Shown: positions 1 through 8,692 of the stretch, in pieces | How positions within the stretch are numbered: the stretch's first letter is position 1 | Layout of the letters: each line of letters starts with the position of its first letter | Source: Burkholderiales bacterium | Lineage (GTDB): Bacteria; Pseudomonadota; Gammaproteobacteria; Burkholderiales; Burkholderiaceae_C | Reading direction: 5' to 3' | DNA: 51,231 bases | NCBI GenBank assembly: GCA_016195825.1 | Contig: JACPYV010000001.1 | Span: 1-51,231, forward strand | Made by a program: the position numbers and the translations under genes | Notes under the pieces: model-generated | What the model saw: only the letters and a program-made list of their open reading frames with translations | Databases searched by the model: none | Told to the model about the DNA's origin: nothing

Positions 1-915
1 GGTGCCGCGCCGGTGATTGCGCGCGTCGCCAAGGAAATGGGTGTGCTGACGGTCGGCCTCGTCACCAAACCCTTCGAATTCGAAGGCGGCCGCCGTGCCA
101 AAGCGGCCGATGCCGGTCTGGCCGAGCTGGAGGCCAACGTCGACTCGCTGATCGTCGTGCTGAACGACAAGCTGCTGGACGTGCTGGGCGACGACGTCAC
201 GCAGGACCAGGCCTTCGCGCACGCCAATGACGTGCTGAAGAATGCCGTTGGCGGCATTTCGGACATCATTCACATTCCCGGCCTGGTCAACGTCGACTTC
301 GAAGACGTCAAGACTGTGATGAGCGAGCCTGGCAAGGCCATGATGGGCACGGCGCAAGCCACCGGCCCGGACCGTGCTGCCAAGGCTGCTGAAGCCGCCG
401 TGGCCTGCCCGCTGCTGGAGGGGATCGACCTGTCCGGCGCGCGTGGCGTGCTGGTGCTGATCGCCGCGAGCCGCGCCAATTTCAAGTTGAGCGAGTCGCG
501 CAACGCGATGAACGCGATCAAGCGCTACGCGTCGGAAGAGGCGCACATCATCTACGGCACGGCCTACGACGAGGGCCTGGGTGACGCGCTGCGTGTGACC
601 GTCATCGCCACTGGCCTGACCGCCGGCCGCGCCCGCCAGCAGGCGCCGCTGCAAGTGGTGCAGACCCAGCAGGTGGTGCGCAACGGTACCGACGGCATGG
701 CCATGCCCGTGCTGACGCAGGCCGTGGCCATGGCCACGCCGACGGCGGCGCAAGCCAACGTCGGCTTGGGCCTGGGTGACTTCGCCAACGCCAACGTGCC
801 CAGCGTCTGGCGTCATGGCCGGTCCGGCAGCGCCGCGGCCAAGGTCGAGGCACTGTCTTCCAACGGCATGGACGAGATCGAGATCCCGGCCTTCCTGCGC
901 AAGCAGGCCGACTGA
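1..915 (+). CDS. ftsZ: Cell division protein FtsZ, 3' part (5' end outside window)
   Basis: FtsZ is the tubulin-like GTPase that polymerises into the cytokinetic Z ring. The reading frame is open from base 1 and 304 residues are visible; roughly the first 100, including the GGGTGTG GTP-binding loop, lie outside the window. The T7 synergy loop NVDFED, which completes the neighbour's GTPase site, is present. The protein ends in the conserved C-terminal peptide EIPAFLRKQ, which docks FtsA and other membrane tethers, preceded by a variable Ala/Gln-rich linker. A hairpin terminator follows about 100 bp downstream. The identification is certain; only the start is missing. Confidence 0.98.
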   Translation, partial: GAAPVIARVAKEMGVLTVGLVTKPFEFEGGRRAKAADAGLAELEANVDSLIVVLNDKLLDVLGDDVTQDQAFAHANDVLKNAVGGISDIIHIPGLVNVDFEDVKTVMSEPGKAMMGTAQATGPDRAAKAAEAAVACPLLEGIDLSGARGVLVLIAASRANFKLSESRNAMNAIKRYASEEAHIIYGTAYDEGLGDALRVTVIATGLTAGRARQQAPLQVVQTQQVVRNGTDGMAMPVLTQAVAMATPTAAQANVGLGLGDFANANVPSVWRHGRSGSAAAKVEALSSNGMDEIEIPAFLRKQAD

Positions 916-1011
916 GCGACGACCGGGGACGGGCCCAGCGGCCGGTCCGACGCGCTGCGAAGGACAGAGCCAGGCAGGGCGCCGGCATGAGCGTCACTGC
1001 TTCATCGACAG

Positions 1012-1040
1012 AAGGGCGAGCCGAAAGGCCCGCCCTTTTT
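1012..1040 (+). terminator. Intrinsic terminator after ftsZ
   Basis: Stem AAGGGCG (1012-1018) pairs with CGCCCTT (1031-1037) and runs into a T tract. It lies 97 bp after the ftsZ stop and just before the stop of the convergent MFS gene, so it should end the division-gene transcript here. Confidence 0.8.
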
Positions 1041-1045
1041 GCTTT

Positions 1046-2230
1046 TCAGGCCGGCGCCTTGGACGCCGTGGTCGGCTTAGCAGTGCCCGCGACCAGCGCC
1101 AGCAGGCCACCGCCCGCCAGCACGAGGGCCAGGGCTTCGAGTCGGGCGCCCGGCAGCGTGGCGGCGGCGGTTGTCAGCAGCGCGGCGGCGGCCATCTGCA
1201 GAAATCCCAGCAGCGCTGAAGCCTGGCCGGCCTGGGCCGCGAAGGGTGTCAGCGCCAGCGCCGTGCCGGTGGGTGACACCAGGCCCATGCCGAACAGGAA
1301 GACGCAGGCCGCGGCCACGAAGCCCGTGAGGCCGGCCGCATGGCTGGCCAGCATCGCCAACCCGCCGGCGGCGGCCAGCGCCGCGCCCAGGCGCAGCACG
1401 GTGGGCGCTCCCCAGCGTGCGTTCCAGCGCGGCGCCGCCTGGCCGGCCGCGAAGACGATGAAAACGGTGGCTGCGAAGAACAGGCCCACCTGCAACGCCG
1501 AGAAGCCGTAGCTGCGAGCGAGCACCAACGGTGCGGTGCCGAAGAACGCGAACAGCGCGCCGAGGATGGCCGCCGTCGCCAGCGCCGGCCGCATGAAGCG
1601 CACGTCGCCCAGCAGCGTGACGTAGCCGCGTGCGAGCGCGCCGACGGGTTGGTGCCTGCGCCGCTCGGCCGGCAGCGTCTCGCCGACGATGCCGGCATAC
1701 GCCACGGCAAGCGCCAGCCCGGCCGCGATCAGCACACCGAACAGCGCCCGCCAGCCCCAGGTGGCCTGGACGAGGCCGCCCAGCAGCGGGGAAAAGCCTG
1801 GCGCTGCGGCCATGACGACCATGATGCGGCCGAGCAGCGCGGCGAGTTGCGGGCCTTCGAAGCGGTCGCGCGCGGCGGCCCGTGCCAGCACCGAGGCCGC
1901 CGCGACACCAATGGCCTGCAGCGCGCGGCCGGCCAGCAGCCACGGCAGATCGCCCGCCAGCGCACAGACCGCGCTGCCTGCCAGGAAGATCATCAGGCCA
2001 CCGAGCACGACCGGCCGGCGGCCGATGCGGTCCGACAGCGGGCCGACGATCAGCTGGGCCAGCGCGAACACCGCGAGGAAGAGGCTGAGCACTGCCGTCA
2101 TCGCCGCCTCGCTGGCGCCGAGCGCCACCGCCATCACCGGCAGCGACGGCAGCAGGATGTTGGTGGACAGAGTCGCCAGCGCGGACAGTGCGGCCAGCGT
2201 CAGCAGCCAGGGGCGCGGCACGGCACTCAT
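1046..2230 (-). CDS. MFS drug-efflux transporter, Bcr/CflA type
   Basis: A 394-residue inner-membrane protein with about twelve hydrophobic segments, the normal length for the Bcr/CflA branch of the major facilitator superfamily (proton-driven efflux of drugs or small metabolites). The loop 2-3 signature is visible as GPLSDRIGRRPV. The ATG at 2230 overlaps the stop of the upstream hydrolase as ATGA; the frame stays open upstream but only as the antisense of that gene. It is the last gene of a three-gene unit (SDR, hydrolase, MFS) divergent from a TetR regulator, a layout typical of inducible efflux or detoxification. Substrate unknown. Confidence 0.88.
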   Translation of the reverse strand: MSAVPRPWLLTLAALSALATLSTNILLPSLPVMAVALGASEAAMTAVLSLFLAVFALAQLIVGPLSDRIGRRPVVLGGLMIFLAGSAVCALAGDLPWLLAGRALQAIGVAAASVLARAAARDRFEGPQLAALLGRIMVVMAAAPGFSPLLGGLVQATWGWRALFGVLIAAGLALAVAYAGIVGETLPAERRRHQPVGALARGYVTLLGDVRFMRPALATAAILGALFAFFGTAPLVLARSYGFSALQVGLFFAATVFIVFAAGQAAPRWNARWGAPTVLRLGAALAAAGGLAMLASHAAGLTGFVAAACVFLFGMGLVSPTGTALALTPFAAQAGQASALLGFLQMAAAALLTTAAATLPGARLEALALVLAGGGLLALVAGTAKPTTASKAPA

Positions 2231-3051
2231 TGGGGCCGCCCTGCGGCGACGAAGGCGACGCTGCGCGCGATGACGTCGGCGTCGGCAAGCACGCGACGGT
2301 GGCCCAGGCCCGCGACCGGCTCCAGCCGCGAGCCCGCCCAGGCGCCATGCAGCGCCTGCGAGGCGGCGAACGGCACCGTGCGGTCCGCGGGGTCGTGGAC
2401 GATGAGGCCGGGGTGGCGCAGGCCGTGCTGCAGCCGCTCCAGGTCGACGCAGGCCATGCGCGTGCCGATGAAGCCCTCGACCCAGCCGGCGAACGCCGCC
2501 GTATCCGCGGGGCTCAGGCCGTGGACGGTCGCGATGCCCTTGACCATGGGCGTCAGCGACGACGGCCCGGCCAGGTGCACGCTGCGCCTGACCTGCAAGC
2601 CATGCGCGAACGCCAGCAGCGCCGCGGCGGAGCCCATGGAATGCCCGATGACGGCGTGGACCTCGCCGATGGCGGCGGCCAGCGAGCGCAGCGCGCGGCC
2701 AGCATGCACGACGCTGGCTGCATGGCCGCCGGAATCGCCGTGGCCGGGCAGGTCGAACAGCGTCACCGAGAAGCCGGCGTCGACCAGCGGCCGGGCGAAG
2801 CCCAGCAGGTGCGCACCACGGCTGTTCCAACCATGCACGAGCACAACGCGTGGCCCGTCGCCCAGCGTCCAGCGGGTGAGCTTCAGGCCTTCGTGGCGCA
2901 GCGGCGGCTCGGCAGCGCCGGCCAGTGCGGTGCGCTCGGCGGCGCTCATCGCGATGCGTTCCGGCACCGAGAAGGCATGACGGGCGGCGGCCAGGTGGCC
3001 GTTGCCTTGGGCCGCGAGCGGCGGCGTGGCCAGGGCAGGGGACTGGACCAT
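2227..3051 (-). CDS. Alpha/beta-fold hydrolase
   Basis: 274 residues with the alpha/beta hydrolase core: oxyanion-hole HGWNSRG, nucleophile elbow GHSMGS, a late acid in HDPADRTVPF and the catalytic histidine in GLGHRR. No signal peptide, so probably cytoplasmic. I chose the ATG at 3051 because AAGGAG lies about 7 nt upstream; a start 33 bp further up would overlap the preceding SDR gene and lacks such a site. It sits between an SDR and an MFS exporter and shares their likely TetR control. Esterase or lactonase activity on a small hydrophobic compound is plausible, but the substrate cannot be read from sequence. Confidence 0.85.
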   Translation of the reverse strand: MVQSPALATPPLAAQGNGHLAAARHAFSVPERIAMSAAERTALAGAAEPPLRHEGLKLTRWTLGDGPRVVLVHGWNSRGAHLLGFARPLVDAGFSVTLFDLPGHGDSGGHAASVVHAGRALRSLAAAIGEVHAVIGHSMGSAAALLAFAHGLQVRRSVHLAGPSSLTPMVKGIATVHGLSPADTAAFAGWVEGFIGTRMACVDLERLQHGLRHPGLIVHDPADRTVPFAASQALHGAWAGSRLEPVAGLGHRRVLADADVIARSVAFVAAGRPQ

Positions 3052-3073
3052 GACGATCTCCTTGGCGGCGGTG

Positions 3074-3769
3074 TTAGCCGGCATAGGCCGGTGCCGGGGT
3101 GGACAGGCTTTGCTTGACCTGGCGGCTGAGGTCGTCGGCCAGCACCTCGAAGGCGCCGGCCTCGACGCCCTCCAGCGCCAGCCGGGCGACGTCGGTCGGC
3201 GAGGCCTTTGGCGCGTCCAGCCCGCGCGTCATGTCGGTGTCCATGTAGCCGACGTGCAGGCTGGTCACCTGTGTGCCCTGGGCCTTCAGCTCGTTGCGCA
3301 GGCCGTTGCTCAGCGACCAGGCCGCGGCCTTGGACGCGCTGTAGGTTGCCACGCCGGGCAGCGTCACCCAGCTCAGCACGGACAGCACGTTCAGCACCGC
3401 GCCGCCGCCGTTGCCCCACAGCACCGGCGCGAAGGCGCGGGCCAGCAGCCAGGGGCCGAAGAAGTTGGTTTCCAGCTCGGCACGGGCCGCCGCGATGCCG
3501 TCGTCGGCCAGCAGCCGGCCCTGGCGCGAGATGCCGGCGTTGTTGATGAGCAGCGTCACGTCGGTGCATTGCGCGGCCGCGGCGGCCACCTGGGCGGCGT
3601 CGGTCACGTCCAGTGCGATGGGCACGACGCCGGCGATGTCGATGCTGGCCGGGTCGCGTGCGGCGGCATAGACCTTGGCGGCGCCGGCGACGAGTGCGGC
3701 TTGGGCGAAAGCGCGACCTAGGCCGCGGTTGGCACCGGTGACGAAGACGACGGCGTTCTTGAGCTTCAT
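3074..3769 (-). CDS. SDR family NAD(P)-dependent oxidoreductase
   Basis: A classical short-chain dehydrogenase of 231 residues. The cofactor motif TGANRGLG is at 11-18, NNAG at 76-79, structural Asn102, and the catalytic pair is Tyr143/Lys147 in YSASK with a Ser near 130. AAAGGA lies about 8 nt before the ATG. It is the first gene of the SDR-hydrolase-MFS unit and starts 114 bp from the divergent TetR gene; the operator pair between them should control it. Oxidation or reduction of an alcohol/carbonyl is expected; substrate unknown. Confidence 0.9.
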   Translation of the reverse strand: MKLKNAVVFVTGANRGLGRAFAQAALVAGAAKVYAAARDPASIDIAGVVPIALDVTDAAQVAAAAAQCTDVTLLINNAGISRQGRLLADDGIAAARAELETNFFGPWLLARAFAPVLWGNGGGAVLNVLSVLSWVTLPGVATYSASKAAAWSLSNGLRNELKAQGTQVTSLHVGYMDTDMTRGLDAPKASPTDVARLALEGVEAGAFEVLADDLSRQVKQSLSTPAPAYAG

Positions 3770-3797
3770 GACGGGGTCCTTTCGAGAGGCGACTTAT

Positions 3798-3838
3798 TCA
3801 TGTCGATCGACATGATTGATATAAATGTCGGTCAACAT
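3798..3838. promoter_or_regulatory. Two-site TetR operator in the divergent SDR/TetR spacer
   Basis: Bases 3798-3815 form a perfect 18-bp palindrome, TCATGTCGATCGACATGA. A second site, ATGTCGGTCAACAT at 3825-3838, matches the palindrome core ATGTCGATCGACAT at 12 of 14 positions; the cores are 25 bp apart. TetR-family dimers commonly bind such palindromes in the spacer shared with their target genes. The binding protein is inferred to be the adjacent regulator. Confidence 0.75.
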
Positions 3839-3843
3839 ATAAA
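3816..3843 (+). promoter_or_regulatory. Candidate sigma-70 promoter of the TetR gene
   Basis: TTGATA (3816-3821), a 16-bp spacer, then TATAAA (3838-3843). The second operator fills the spacer between the two hexamers, so bound repressor would block RNA polymerase directly: an autoregulation layout. The region is clearly AT-richer than its surroundings. Confidence 0.55.
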
Positions 3844-3883
3844 ATGCGTCAACCCCACTCCCCCAAAGACCCTAGGAACTGCG

Positions 3884-4447
3884 ATGAAGGTCACCCGCGC
3901 CCAGGCCGAAGAGAACCGCGAACGCATCCTTGACAGCGCCGCCCGGCTGTTCCGCGAGCGTGGCTTCGACGGCATCGGGCTGAACGACCTGATGCAGGCC
4001 GCCGGCCTGACCCGGGGCGGCTTCTACGGGCACTTCGAGTCCAAGGATGACCTGGCCGCCCAAGCCAGTCGGCGCGCGCTTCAGGCCAACCGCGAGCAGT
4101 GGAAGCAGCAGACGGACCGCAGCCTGTCCGCGTGGGTGAAGGCTTATTTGTCCGACGCCCACCGCGACCACCTGGGCGCCGGCTGCGGCCTGGTCGCGCT
4201 GGCGGGTGACGCGGCGCGCGGTGGCCCGGCCGTGCAGGCCGCCTTCGCCGAAGGCGTGCAGAGCCTCGCTGCGACGCTGCAGGCCCAGATGCCCGGTGCC
4301 GACGGCGCGGAGCAGCGGGGGCAGGCGCTGGCGATGTTGTCCTCCCTGGTCGGCGCCCTGCTGCTGTCGCGGGCGGTGGGCGATGAGGCGCTGTCGCGCG
4401 AGCTGCGCGAGGCCGTGCGCGAGCGCCTGCCGGCAGGCGCCGGCTGA
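3884..4447 (+). CDS. TetR/AcrR family transcriptional regulator
   Basis: 187 residues. The N-terminal TetR helix-turn-helix spans about residues 5-55: RILDSAARLF, then LNDLMQAAGLTRGGFYGHF, then SKDDL. The C-terminal ligand domain ends in an Ala/Leu/Arg-rich helix. I start at the ATG at 3884; an in-frame ATG at 3800 would put the operator and promoter inside the coding region. It is divergent from the SDR-hydrolase-MFS unit and probably represses both that unit and itself through the palindromes in the spacer. The inducer is unknown. Confidence 0.9.
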   Translation: MKVTRAQAEENRERILDSAARLFRERGFDGIGLNDLMQAAGLTRGGFYGHFESKDDLAAQASRRALQANREQWKQQTDRSLSAWVKAYLSDAHRDHLGAGCGLVALAGDAARGGPAVQAAFAEGVQSLAATLQAQMPGADGAEQRGQALAMLSSLVGALLLSRAVGDEALSRELREAVRERLPAGAG

Positions 4448-4538
4448 ACGGTCGTTGCCACCGCCTGAGAGGTGAAGGCCGACGCCACCCCTGTGGCATG
4501 CTCGCGCCCCATGTCGACACCCGGAAGATTTCGCAGGG

Positions 4539-6503
4539 ATGCGTGAGTTGAGCCTCATGCTGCGCAGCTGGCTGCTGATGCTGGTCCTGGGTGCCTGCGC
4601 GTCATCGCAGGCGCAGCGCTTGCCCCAGCCCAGCGCATGGGCCACGGGCGACGACTCAGCCCCCGCGGAACTCGCGACCAGCGCCTGGACGCGCGCGCAG
4701 CTCGATGCCTGGTGGGCCGCCCTGCGCTACCACACGGTGAACGGCGGTGACCACCTCGCCGTGGCGCCGGACCTGCTGCCCCCCGCCGACGCATCGGCCT
4801 GGCGGCCCATCGCCATGCCCGACGTGCGCACCCGCCCGGGTGCGGCCATGTTGACGGACGCGCGCGGCTATGAGATGCGCTGGTACCGCCTGCACATCCC
4901 TCCCGGCAGCGACGAAGCCATGGCGCTGTACCTGCCGCGGTTGGTCACGCTGTCGGCTGCCGTGCTGATGCGCACCGACCACGGCTGGCAACCCCTGCTG
5001 GACAACCAGCATGCCGAGCGCGAGCAATGGGTGCAGCCACTGTGGTTGCCGCTGCCCGGTGCCGGTGCGCAGGGGCTGGAGTTGGTGGTGGCGCTGCCAG
5101 TGCCTGCGGGCAGCTATCACGCGGTGTCGCGCATCTGGGTCGGCCCGCGCGACGTGCTGGAAAAGCGCTGGCTGTGGCGGGTGCGTGCTCAGACCGGTCT
5201 GCCCCAGGCGGTCAGCCTGACGCTGGCCGTCCTGGGCCTGTTCGCGCTGACGCTGTGGCTGCGCCGGCCCGACGAGGCGATCTACGGCCTGTTCGCGCTC
5301 AGCGCGGCGACCTGGATGGTGCGCAACCTGCACTACTACGTCAGCCTGCCGGTTTCGACAGCTGGCCAGGACTGGTTCTGGTGGGCGACTCACGCTTCCA
5401 TGGCCTGGGTCATGCTGACGGCGCTGCTCTTTGCGCTGCGCTTCGCGACCCGGCTCGTGCAGTGGCTGGAGCGCGTGCTGATCGGCAGCGTACTGCTGGT
5501 CAGTCTGGTCAGCATGCCGCTGTGGCTGCGCCAGCTGGACATGGTCGTGCTGCAGTACGCCGTGACTGCCTGCGTCGCCGCCGTCGGCACGGCCTGGGTG
5601 ACCTGGCTGGCCTGGCGCGAGCGCCGCACCGAGCTGCGCCTGATGGCGCTGGCGCTGGTCATCGGCGTGCTGCTGGGCGGACATGACCTGGCCGTGCTGG
5701 CCGGCTGGGCCTGGCCCGAGCACTTCTTCCTGATGCCGTTCGCGACGCTCATCGTCATGGTCAGCTTCCTGCATGCCGTGCAGCGCCGCTACGTCGGCAC
5801 CGTTGAGCAGGTGCAGGCCGAGAACAGCCAACTGCAGGAAGACCTGGACGAGCAGGTCTCCGTGCTGCAGGCCCAGAACGCCCAGCTGCGCGAGGCCGAG
5901 CGCCAGCAAGCCCTGCTGCTCGAGCGCCAGCGCATCATGGCCGACATGCACGACGGCTTGGGCTCATCGCTGCTGTCAGCCCTGGTGGCGATGGAGCAGG
6001 GCAGCATGTCGCACGAGCAATGCGTGGAGGTGCTGCGCGAATGCGTGGACGACCTGCGCCTGGTGATCGACTCGTTGGAGCCGGTGGGCCACGATCTCGT
6101 CTCGCTGCTGGCCACCATGCGCTACCGCCTGGGCAAGCGGCTGCAGGTCGGCGGCCTCAAGCTCGAATGGGATGTGCAGGACCTGCCGCCGCTGGCCTGG
6201 CTGGAGCCGCCCGACGCGCTGCACGTTCTGCGGCTGATGCAGGAGGCGCTGAACAACGTGCTCAAGCATGCCGGCGCCAGCCGCGTGCGCATGGTCACGC
6301 GCCACCACGGCAGCTATGTCGAGATCCGCGTCGAGGACGACGGCGCCGGCTTCGACCTTCAGAACGTCCAGCACGGCCGCGGCCTGAAGAGCCAGATCAA
6401 GCGAGCGCAAAGGCTGGGCGGCAAGCTGCGCGTCGACTCCTCGCCGGGCATGGGGACGCGGCTGTCGTTGCGATTGCCCGTGGAACGCAAGGCCCAGACC
6501 TGA
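4539..6503 (+). CDS. Membrane sensor histidine kinase, 7TM-type with NarX-like kinase core
   Basis: 654 residues. The N-terminus has a hydrophobic signal (about 7-25) ending in LVLGAC, then an extracytoplasmic domain to about 215, about seven membrane helices from 222 to 412, and a coiled coil (420-465) feeding a HisKA_3-type phosphoacceptor with His471 in DMHDGLG. The ATPase domain follows: N box [11 protein letters not shown]1 box VEDDGAGF and a final GTRLSLRLP. The layout resembles 7TMR-DISM kinases. No response regulator is adjacent. The gene ends 17 bp before lpxC on the same strand and may be cotranscribed with it. The ligand is unknown; an alternative start is the ATG at 4557. Confidence 0.85.
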   Translation: MRELSLMLRSWLLMLVLGACASSQAQRLPQPSAWATGDDSAPAELATSAWTRAQLDAWWAALRYHTVNGGDHLAVAPDLLPPADASAWRPIAMPDVRTRPGAAMLTDARGYEMRWYRLHIPPGSDEAMALYLPRLVTLSAAVLMRTDHGWQPLLDNQHAEREQWVQPLWLPLPGAGAQGLELVVALPVPAGSYHAVSRIWVGPRDVLEKRWLWRVRAQTGLPQAVSLTLAVLGLFALTLWLRRPDEAIYGLFALSAATWMVRNLHYYVSLPVSTAGQDWFWWATHASMAWVMLTALLFALRFATRLVQWLERVLIGSVLLVSLVSMPLWLRQLDMVVLQYAVTACVAAVGTAWVTWLAWRERRTELRLMALALVIGVLLGGHDLAVLAGWAWPEHFFLMPFATLIVMVSFLHAVQRRYVGTVEQVQAENSQLQEDLDEQVSVLQAQNAQLREAERQQALLLERQRIMADMHDGLGSSLLSALVAMEQGSMSHEQCVEVLRECVDDLRLVIDSLEPVGHDLVSLLATMRYRLGKRLQVGGLKLEWDVQDLPPLAWLEPPDALHVLRLMQEALNNVLKHAGASRVRMVTRHHGSYVEIRVEDDGAGFDLQNVQHGRGLKSQIKRAQRLGGKLRVDSSPGMGTRLSLRLPVERKAQT

Positions 6504-6520
6504 TCCTCGACAATCAGAGC

Positions 6521-7456
6521 ATGGTCAAGCAACGCACCCTGAAGTCGATCACCCGCGCCGTCGGCGTGGGCATCCACAGCGGACAGAAGGTGGAGCTGAC
6601 GCTGCGCCCGGCGCCCGTCGATACTGGCATCGTCTTCCGCCGCGTGGACCTGTGCCCGCCAGTAGACATCCCGGTCGGCGTCATGTCGGTCAGCGACACG
6701 CGCATGGCGACCACCATCAGCCCCGGCGGCGACCCCGGTGCACCCAAGGTGCAGACCATCGAACACCTGCTGTCTGCCTGCGCCGGCCTGGGGCTGGACA
6801 ACCTCATCATCGACATCAACGCCGACGAGGTGCCGGTGCTGGATGGCTCAGCGGCCAGCTTCGTCTTCCTGCTGCAGTCCGCCGGCATCGTCATGCAGGA
6901 CGCGCCCAAGCGTTTCCTGAAGGTGAAGAAGCCCGTCGAGGTGCGCCAAGGCGAGGGCAAGAAGCTGATGTGGGCCCGGCTTGAGCCTCACCACGGCTAC
7001 ACGCTGAGCTTCGAGATCGAGTTCGACAACCCGGCCGTGGCCGCCACCGGCAGTCAGTTCGTGTTCGACATGGGATCGGGCACTTACAAGAAGGAGATCG
7101 CCCGTGCGCGCACCTTCGGCATGACTGCGGACATTGACCTCATGCGCTCGCGCGGCCTGACGCTCGGCGGCTCCATGGACAACGCCATCGTCGTGGACGA
7201 CTACAAGGTGCTGAATGCCGACGGCCTGCGCTATGACGACGAGTTCGTGAAGCACAAGATCCTGGACGCCATTGGCGACATGCAGGTCGCCGGCATGCCG
7301 CTGCTGACGGCCTACACGTCCTTCAAGGGCGGTCACGCGCTGAACAACAAGCTGCTGCGCGCGCTGCTGGCGGACGACTCGGCCTACGAGGTCGTCAGCT
7401 TCGACGACGACCGCGCGGCGCCCAAGGGCTTCGCCGAGCTGGCGCCGGCCTGGTGA
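6521..7456 (+). CDS. lpxC: UDP-3-O-acyl-N-acetylglucosamine deacetylase LpxC
   Basis: LpxC is the zinc amidase of the first committed step of lipid A synthesis, deacetylating UDP-3-O-acyl-GlcNAc in the cytoplasm. At 311 residues it has the family length. Zinc ligands are visible: His82 in TIEHLLSA, His245 and Asp249 in [10 protein letters not shown]; the catalytic base is Glu81 and His272 lies in GGHALNNK. The ATG at 6521 gives the usual N-terminus (KQRTLKS). The gene commonly lies near ftsZ; here about 5.6 kb of other genes separates them. Confidence 0.97.
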   Translation: MVKQRTLKSITRAVGVGIHSGQKVELTLRPAPVDTGIVFRRVDLCPPVDIPVGVMSVSDTRMATTISPGGDPGAPKVQTIEHLLSACAGLGLDNLIIDINADEVPVLDGSAASFVFLLQSAGIVMQDAPKRFLKVKKPVEVRQGEGKKLMWARLEPHHGYTLSFEIEFDNPAVAATGSQFVFDMGSGTYKKEIARARTFGMTADIDLMRSRGLTLGGSMDNAIVVDDYKVLNADGLRYDDEFVKHKILDAIGDMQVAGMPLLTAYTSFKGGHALNNKLLRALLADDSAYEVVSFDDDRAAPKGFAELAPAW

Positions 7457-7469
7457 AGCTCACTGCACC

Positions 7470-7655
7470 ATGCTGATCGCCCGCCTCCTCGTCGGCCTGC
7501 TGCTGTTCTCGGCCGTGCTCTGCTTCGCCTTCTCCATCGCCACCGGCCAGCGGCGCTGGCGGCGCTATGGCCTGGTCATCATGAAATGGACGCTGGTGGC
7601 CGGCCTGGGCTTTTTTGCCGTGCTGATCCTGGAGCGTCTGGCGTTGCTGCTGTGA
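7470..7655 (+). CDS. Small hydrophobic membrane protein
   Basis: A 61-residue protein with two hydrophobic segments (about 4-24 and 37-60) joined by a basic loop, GQRRWRRYG, giving a likely hairpin in the inner membrane. It starts 13 bp after lpxC on the same strand and is probably cotranscribed. I do not recognise a named family; similar short proteins appear to be common in this order, but that is from memory. Confidence 0.7.
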   Translation: MLIARLLVGLLLFSAVLCFAFSIATGQRRWRRYGLVIMKWTLVAGLGFFAVLILERLALLL

Positions 7656-8043
7656 CGCCGTTCACGTCCATTGGGGTTGCCCCCTCGGCTTGCGGGGATG
7701 GCAGAGCGGCCGGGCGTGCTCAGAATGCAATCACGGTCGCTGAACGAGTTGAGGCGGCCGAGCCCGCAGATACAACAGAAACGGGCGCCACGCGCGGAGA
7801 AGGCCGGGGGGCCGGGGAAGCGCAGTTGGTTGGAAAGACAAACTGACGGAAGTCCTTAAGGCCGCTCTTTCGAGCGGCCTTATTTTTTGAGCGCCCCGGC
7901 AAGCTTTCCGCCAGCTGTCGGTGTTGTTACGAGTACTCACCGCGCGACGTCTTCACGCGTCGGCGAATACCTTGGGGGCCTGCGTTGTCTGCCCATGCCA
8001 GCGACTGCTGGCTGTCGATAGCAACCCGGAAAGGACCTTCCCC
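7656..8043. other. 388-bp spacer with strong terminator, no convincing gene
   Basis: The first 200 bp follow the small membrane protein and end in a strong terminator (7858-7888). Short open frames exist on both strands (for example 7671-7859 on plus, basic and overlapping the terminator) but show no recognisable domain or good ribosome site. The stretch could be a 3' UTR or a small RNA. The remaining 150 bp form the leader of the repeat-protein gene at 8044. Confidence 0.5.
7858..7888 (+). terminator. Strong intrinsic terminator
   Basis: A perfect 10-bp stem, AAGGCCGCTC (7858-7867) with GAGCGGCCTT (7872-7881), TTTC loop, followed by ATTTTTT. It should end transcripts coming through lpxC and the small membrane gene, about 200 bp after the last stop codon. 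Confidence 0.9.
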
Positions 8044-8640
8044 ATGAAGCGCACTTTCATTGCAGCCGCCATCCTCGCCACGTTGACCGGCGCTGTATTC
8101 GCCCAGACGCCTGCCACGCCGGCCCAGAACACCGTGCAACGCGACGTGAACCAGCAGCAGCGCATCGAGAACGGTCTGCAGAGCGGCAAGATCACGACGC
8201 GCGAAGCGGGCCTGCTCGAACGCGACGAGGCCAAGGTCGACAGACTGCAGGCCAAGGACATGAAGGATGGCAAGCTCAGCCCTGCCGAGCGCCGCCAGCT
8301 GCGCGCCGCGCAGAACAAGGCCGGCCGGGACATCAAGACGGCCGAGAACAACGGCGTCAACGGCAACCCGCTGTCAGCCTCCAGCCAGCGCATGCAGGCC
8401 GACGTACAGCGCAACGTGAACCAGGAGAAGCGCGTCGAGAGCGGCCTGCAAACCGGTGCGCTGACCAAGCGCGAAGCCGGTCGCCTGGAGCAGGGCCAGG
8501 CCCATGTGGACCACGCCGAGGCGCATGCTGCGGCCGATGGGCATGTGGGTGCCGCTGAGCAGCAGCGCGTGCAGCGTGCCGAGAACCACCAGAGCAAGCG
8601 CATCCATCGCGCCAAGACCAACGGCACGACGGCCGGCTGA
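8044..8640 (+). CDS. Secreted repeat protein with two tandem ~67-residue units
   Basis: 198 residues with a signal peptide ending near AVFAQ (20-21), so probably periplasmic. Residues 31-97 and 121-187 are a colinear internal duplication with an offset of exactly 90: VQRDVNQQQRIENGLQSG aligns with VQRNVNQEKRVESGLQTG, and TTREAGLLE with TKREAGRLE. Each unit is helical, charged, Gln/Arg/Glu-rich and free of Cys. AAAGGA precedes the ATG at 8044, and the frame upstream of it is not needed. No named domain is recognised; a chaperone-like or stress-related role is only a guess. Confidence 0.8.
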   Translation: MKRTFIAAAILATLTGAVFAQTPATPAQNTVQRDVNQQQRIENGLQSGKITTREAGLLERDEAKVDRLQAKDMKDGKLSPAERRQLRAAQNKAGRDIKTAENNGVNGNPLSASSQRMQADVQRNVNQEKRVESGLQTGALTKREAGRLEQGQAHVDHAEAHAAADGHVGAAEQQRVQRAENHQSKRIHRAKTNGTTAG

Positions 8641-8661
8641 TTGCCCTGACTGACTCAACGA

Positions 8662-8684
8662 CGCCGAGGGCTTGCCCCTCGGCG
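8662..8684. terminator. Hairpin between convergent genes
   Basis: A 9-bp stem, CGCCGAGGG (8662-8670) with CCCTCGGCG (8676-8684), lies between the repeat-protein gene and the convergent carboxypeptidase gene. On the plus strand it is followed by a loose T-rich stretch, so it may act as a weak terminator. Confidence 0.5.
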
Positions 8685-8692
8685 CTTGTCTT

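Noticed and set aside
2231-2830. Upstream extension of the MFS gene to 594 residues
   Set aside because: The first 200 residues are Arg/Pro/Ala-rich and antisense-frame to the hydrolase gene; the MFS family starts at the ATG at 2230.
7671-7859. Basic 62-residue frame after the small membrane gene
   Set aside because: It runs into the terminator stem and has no ribosome site or domain.
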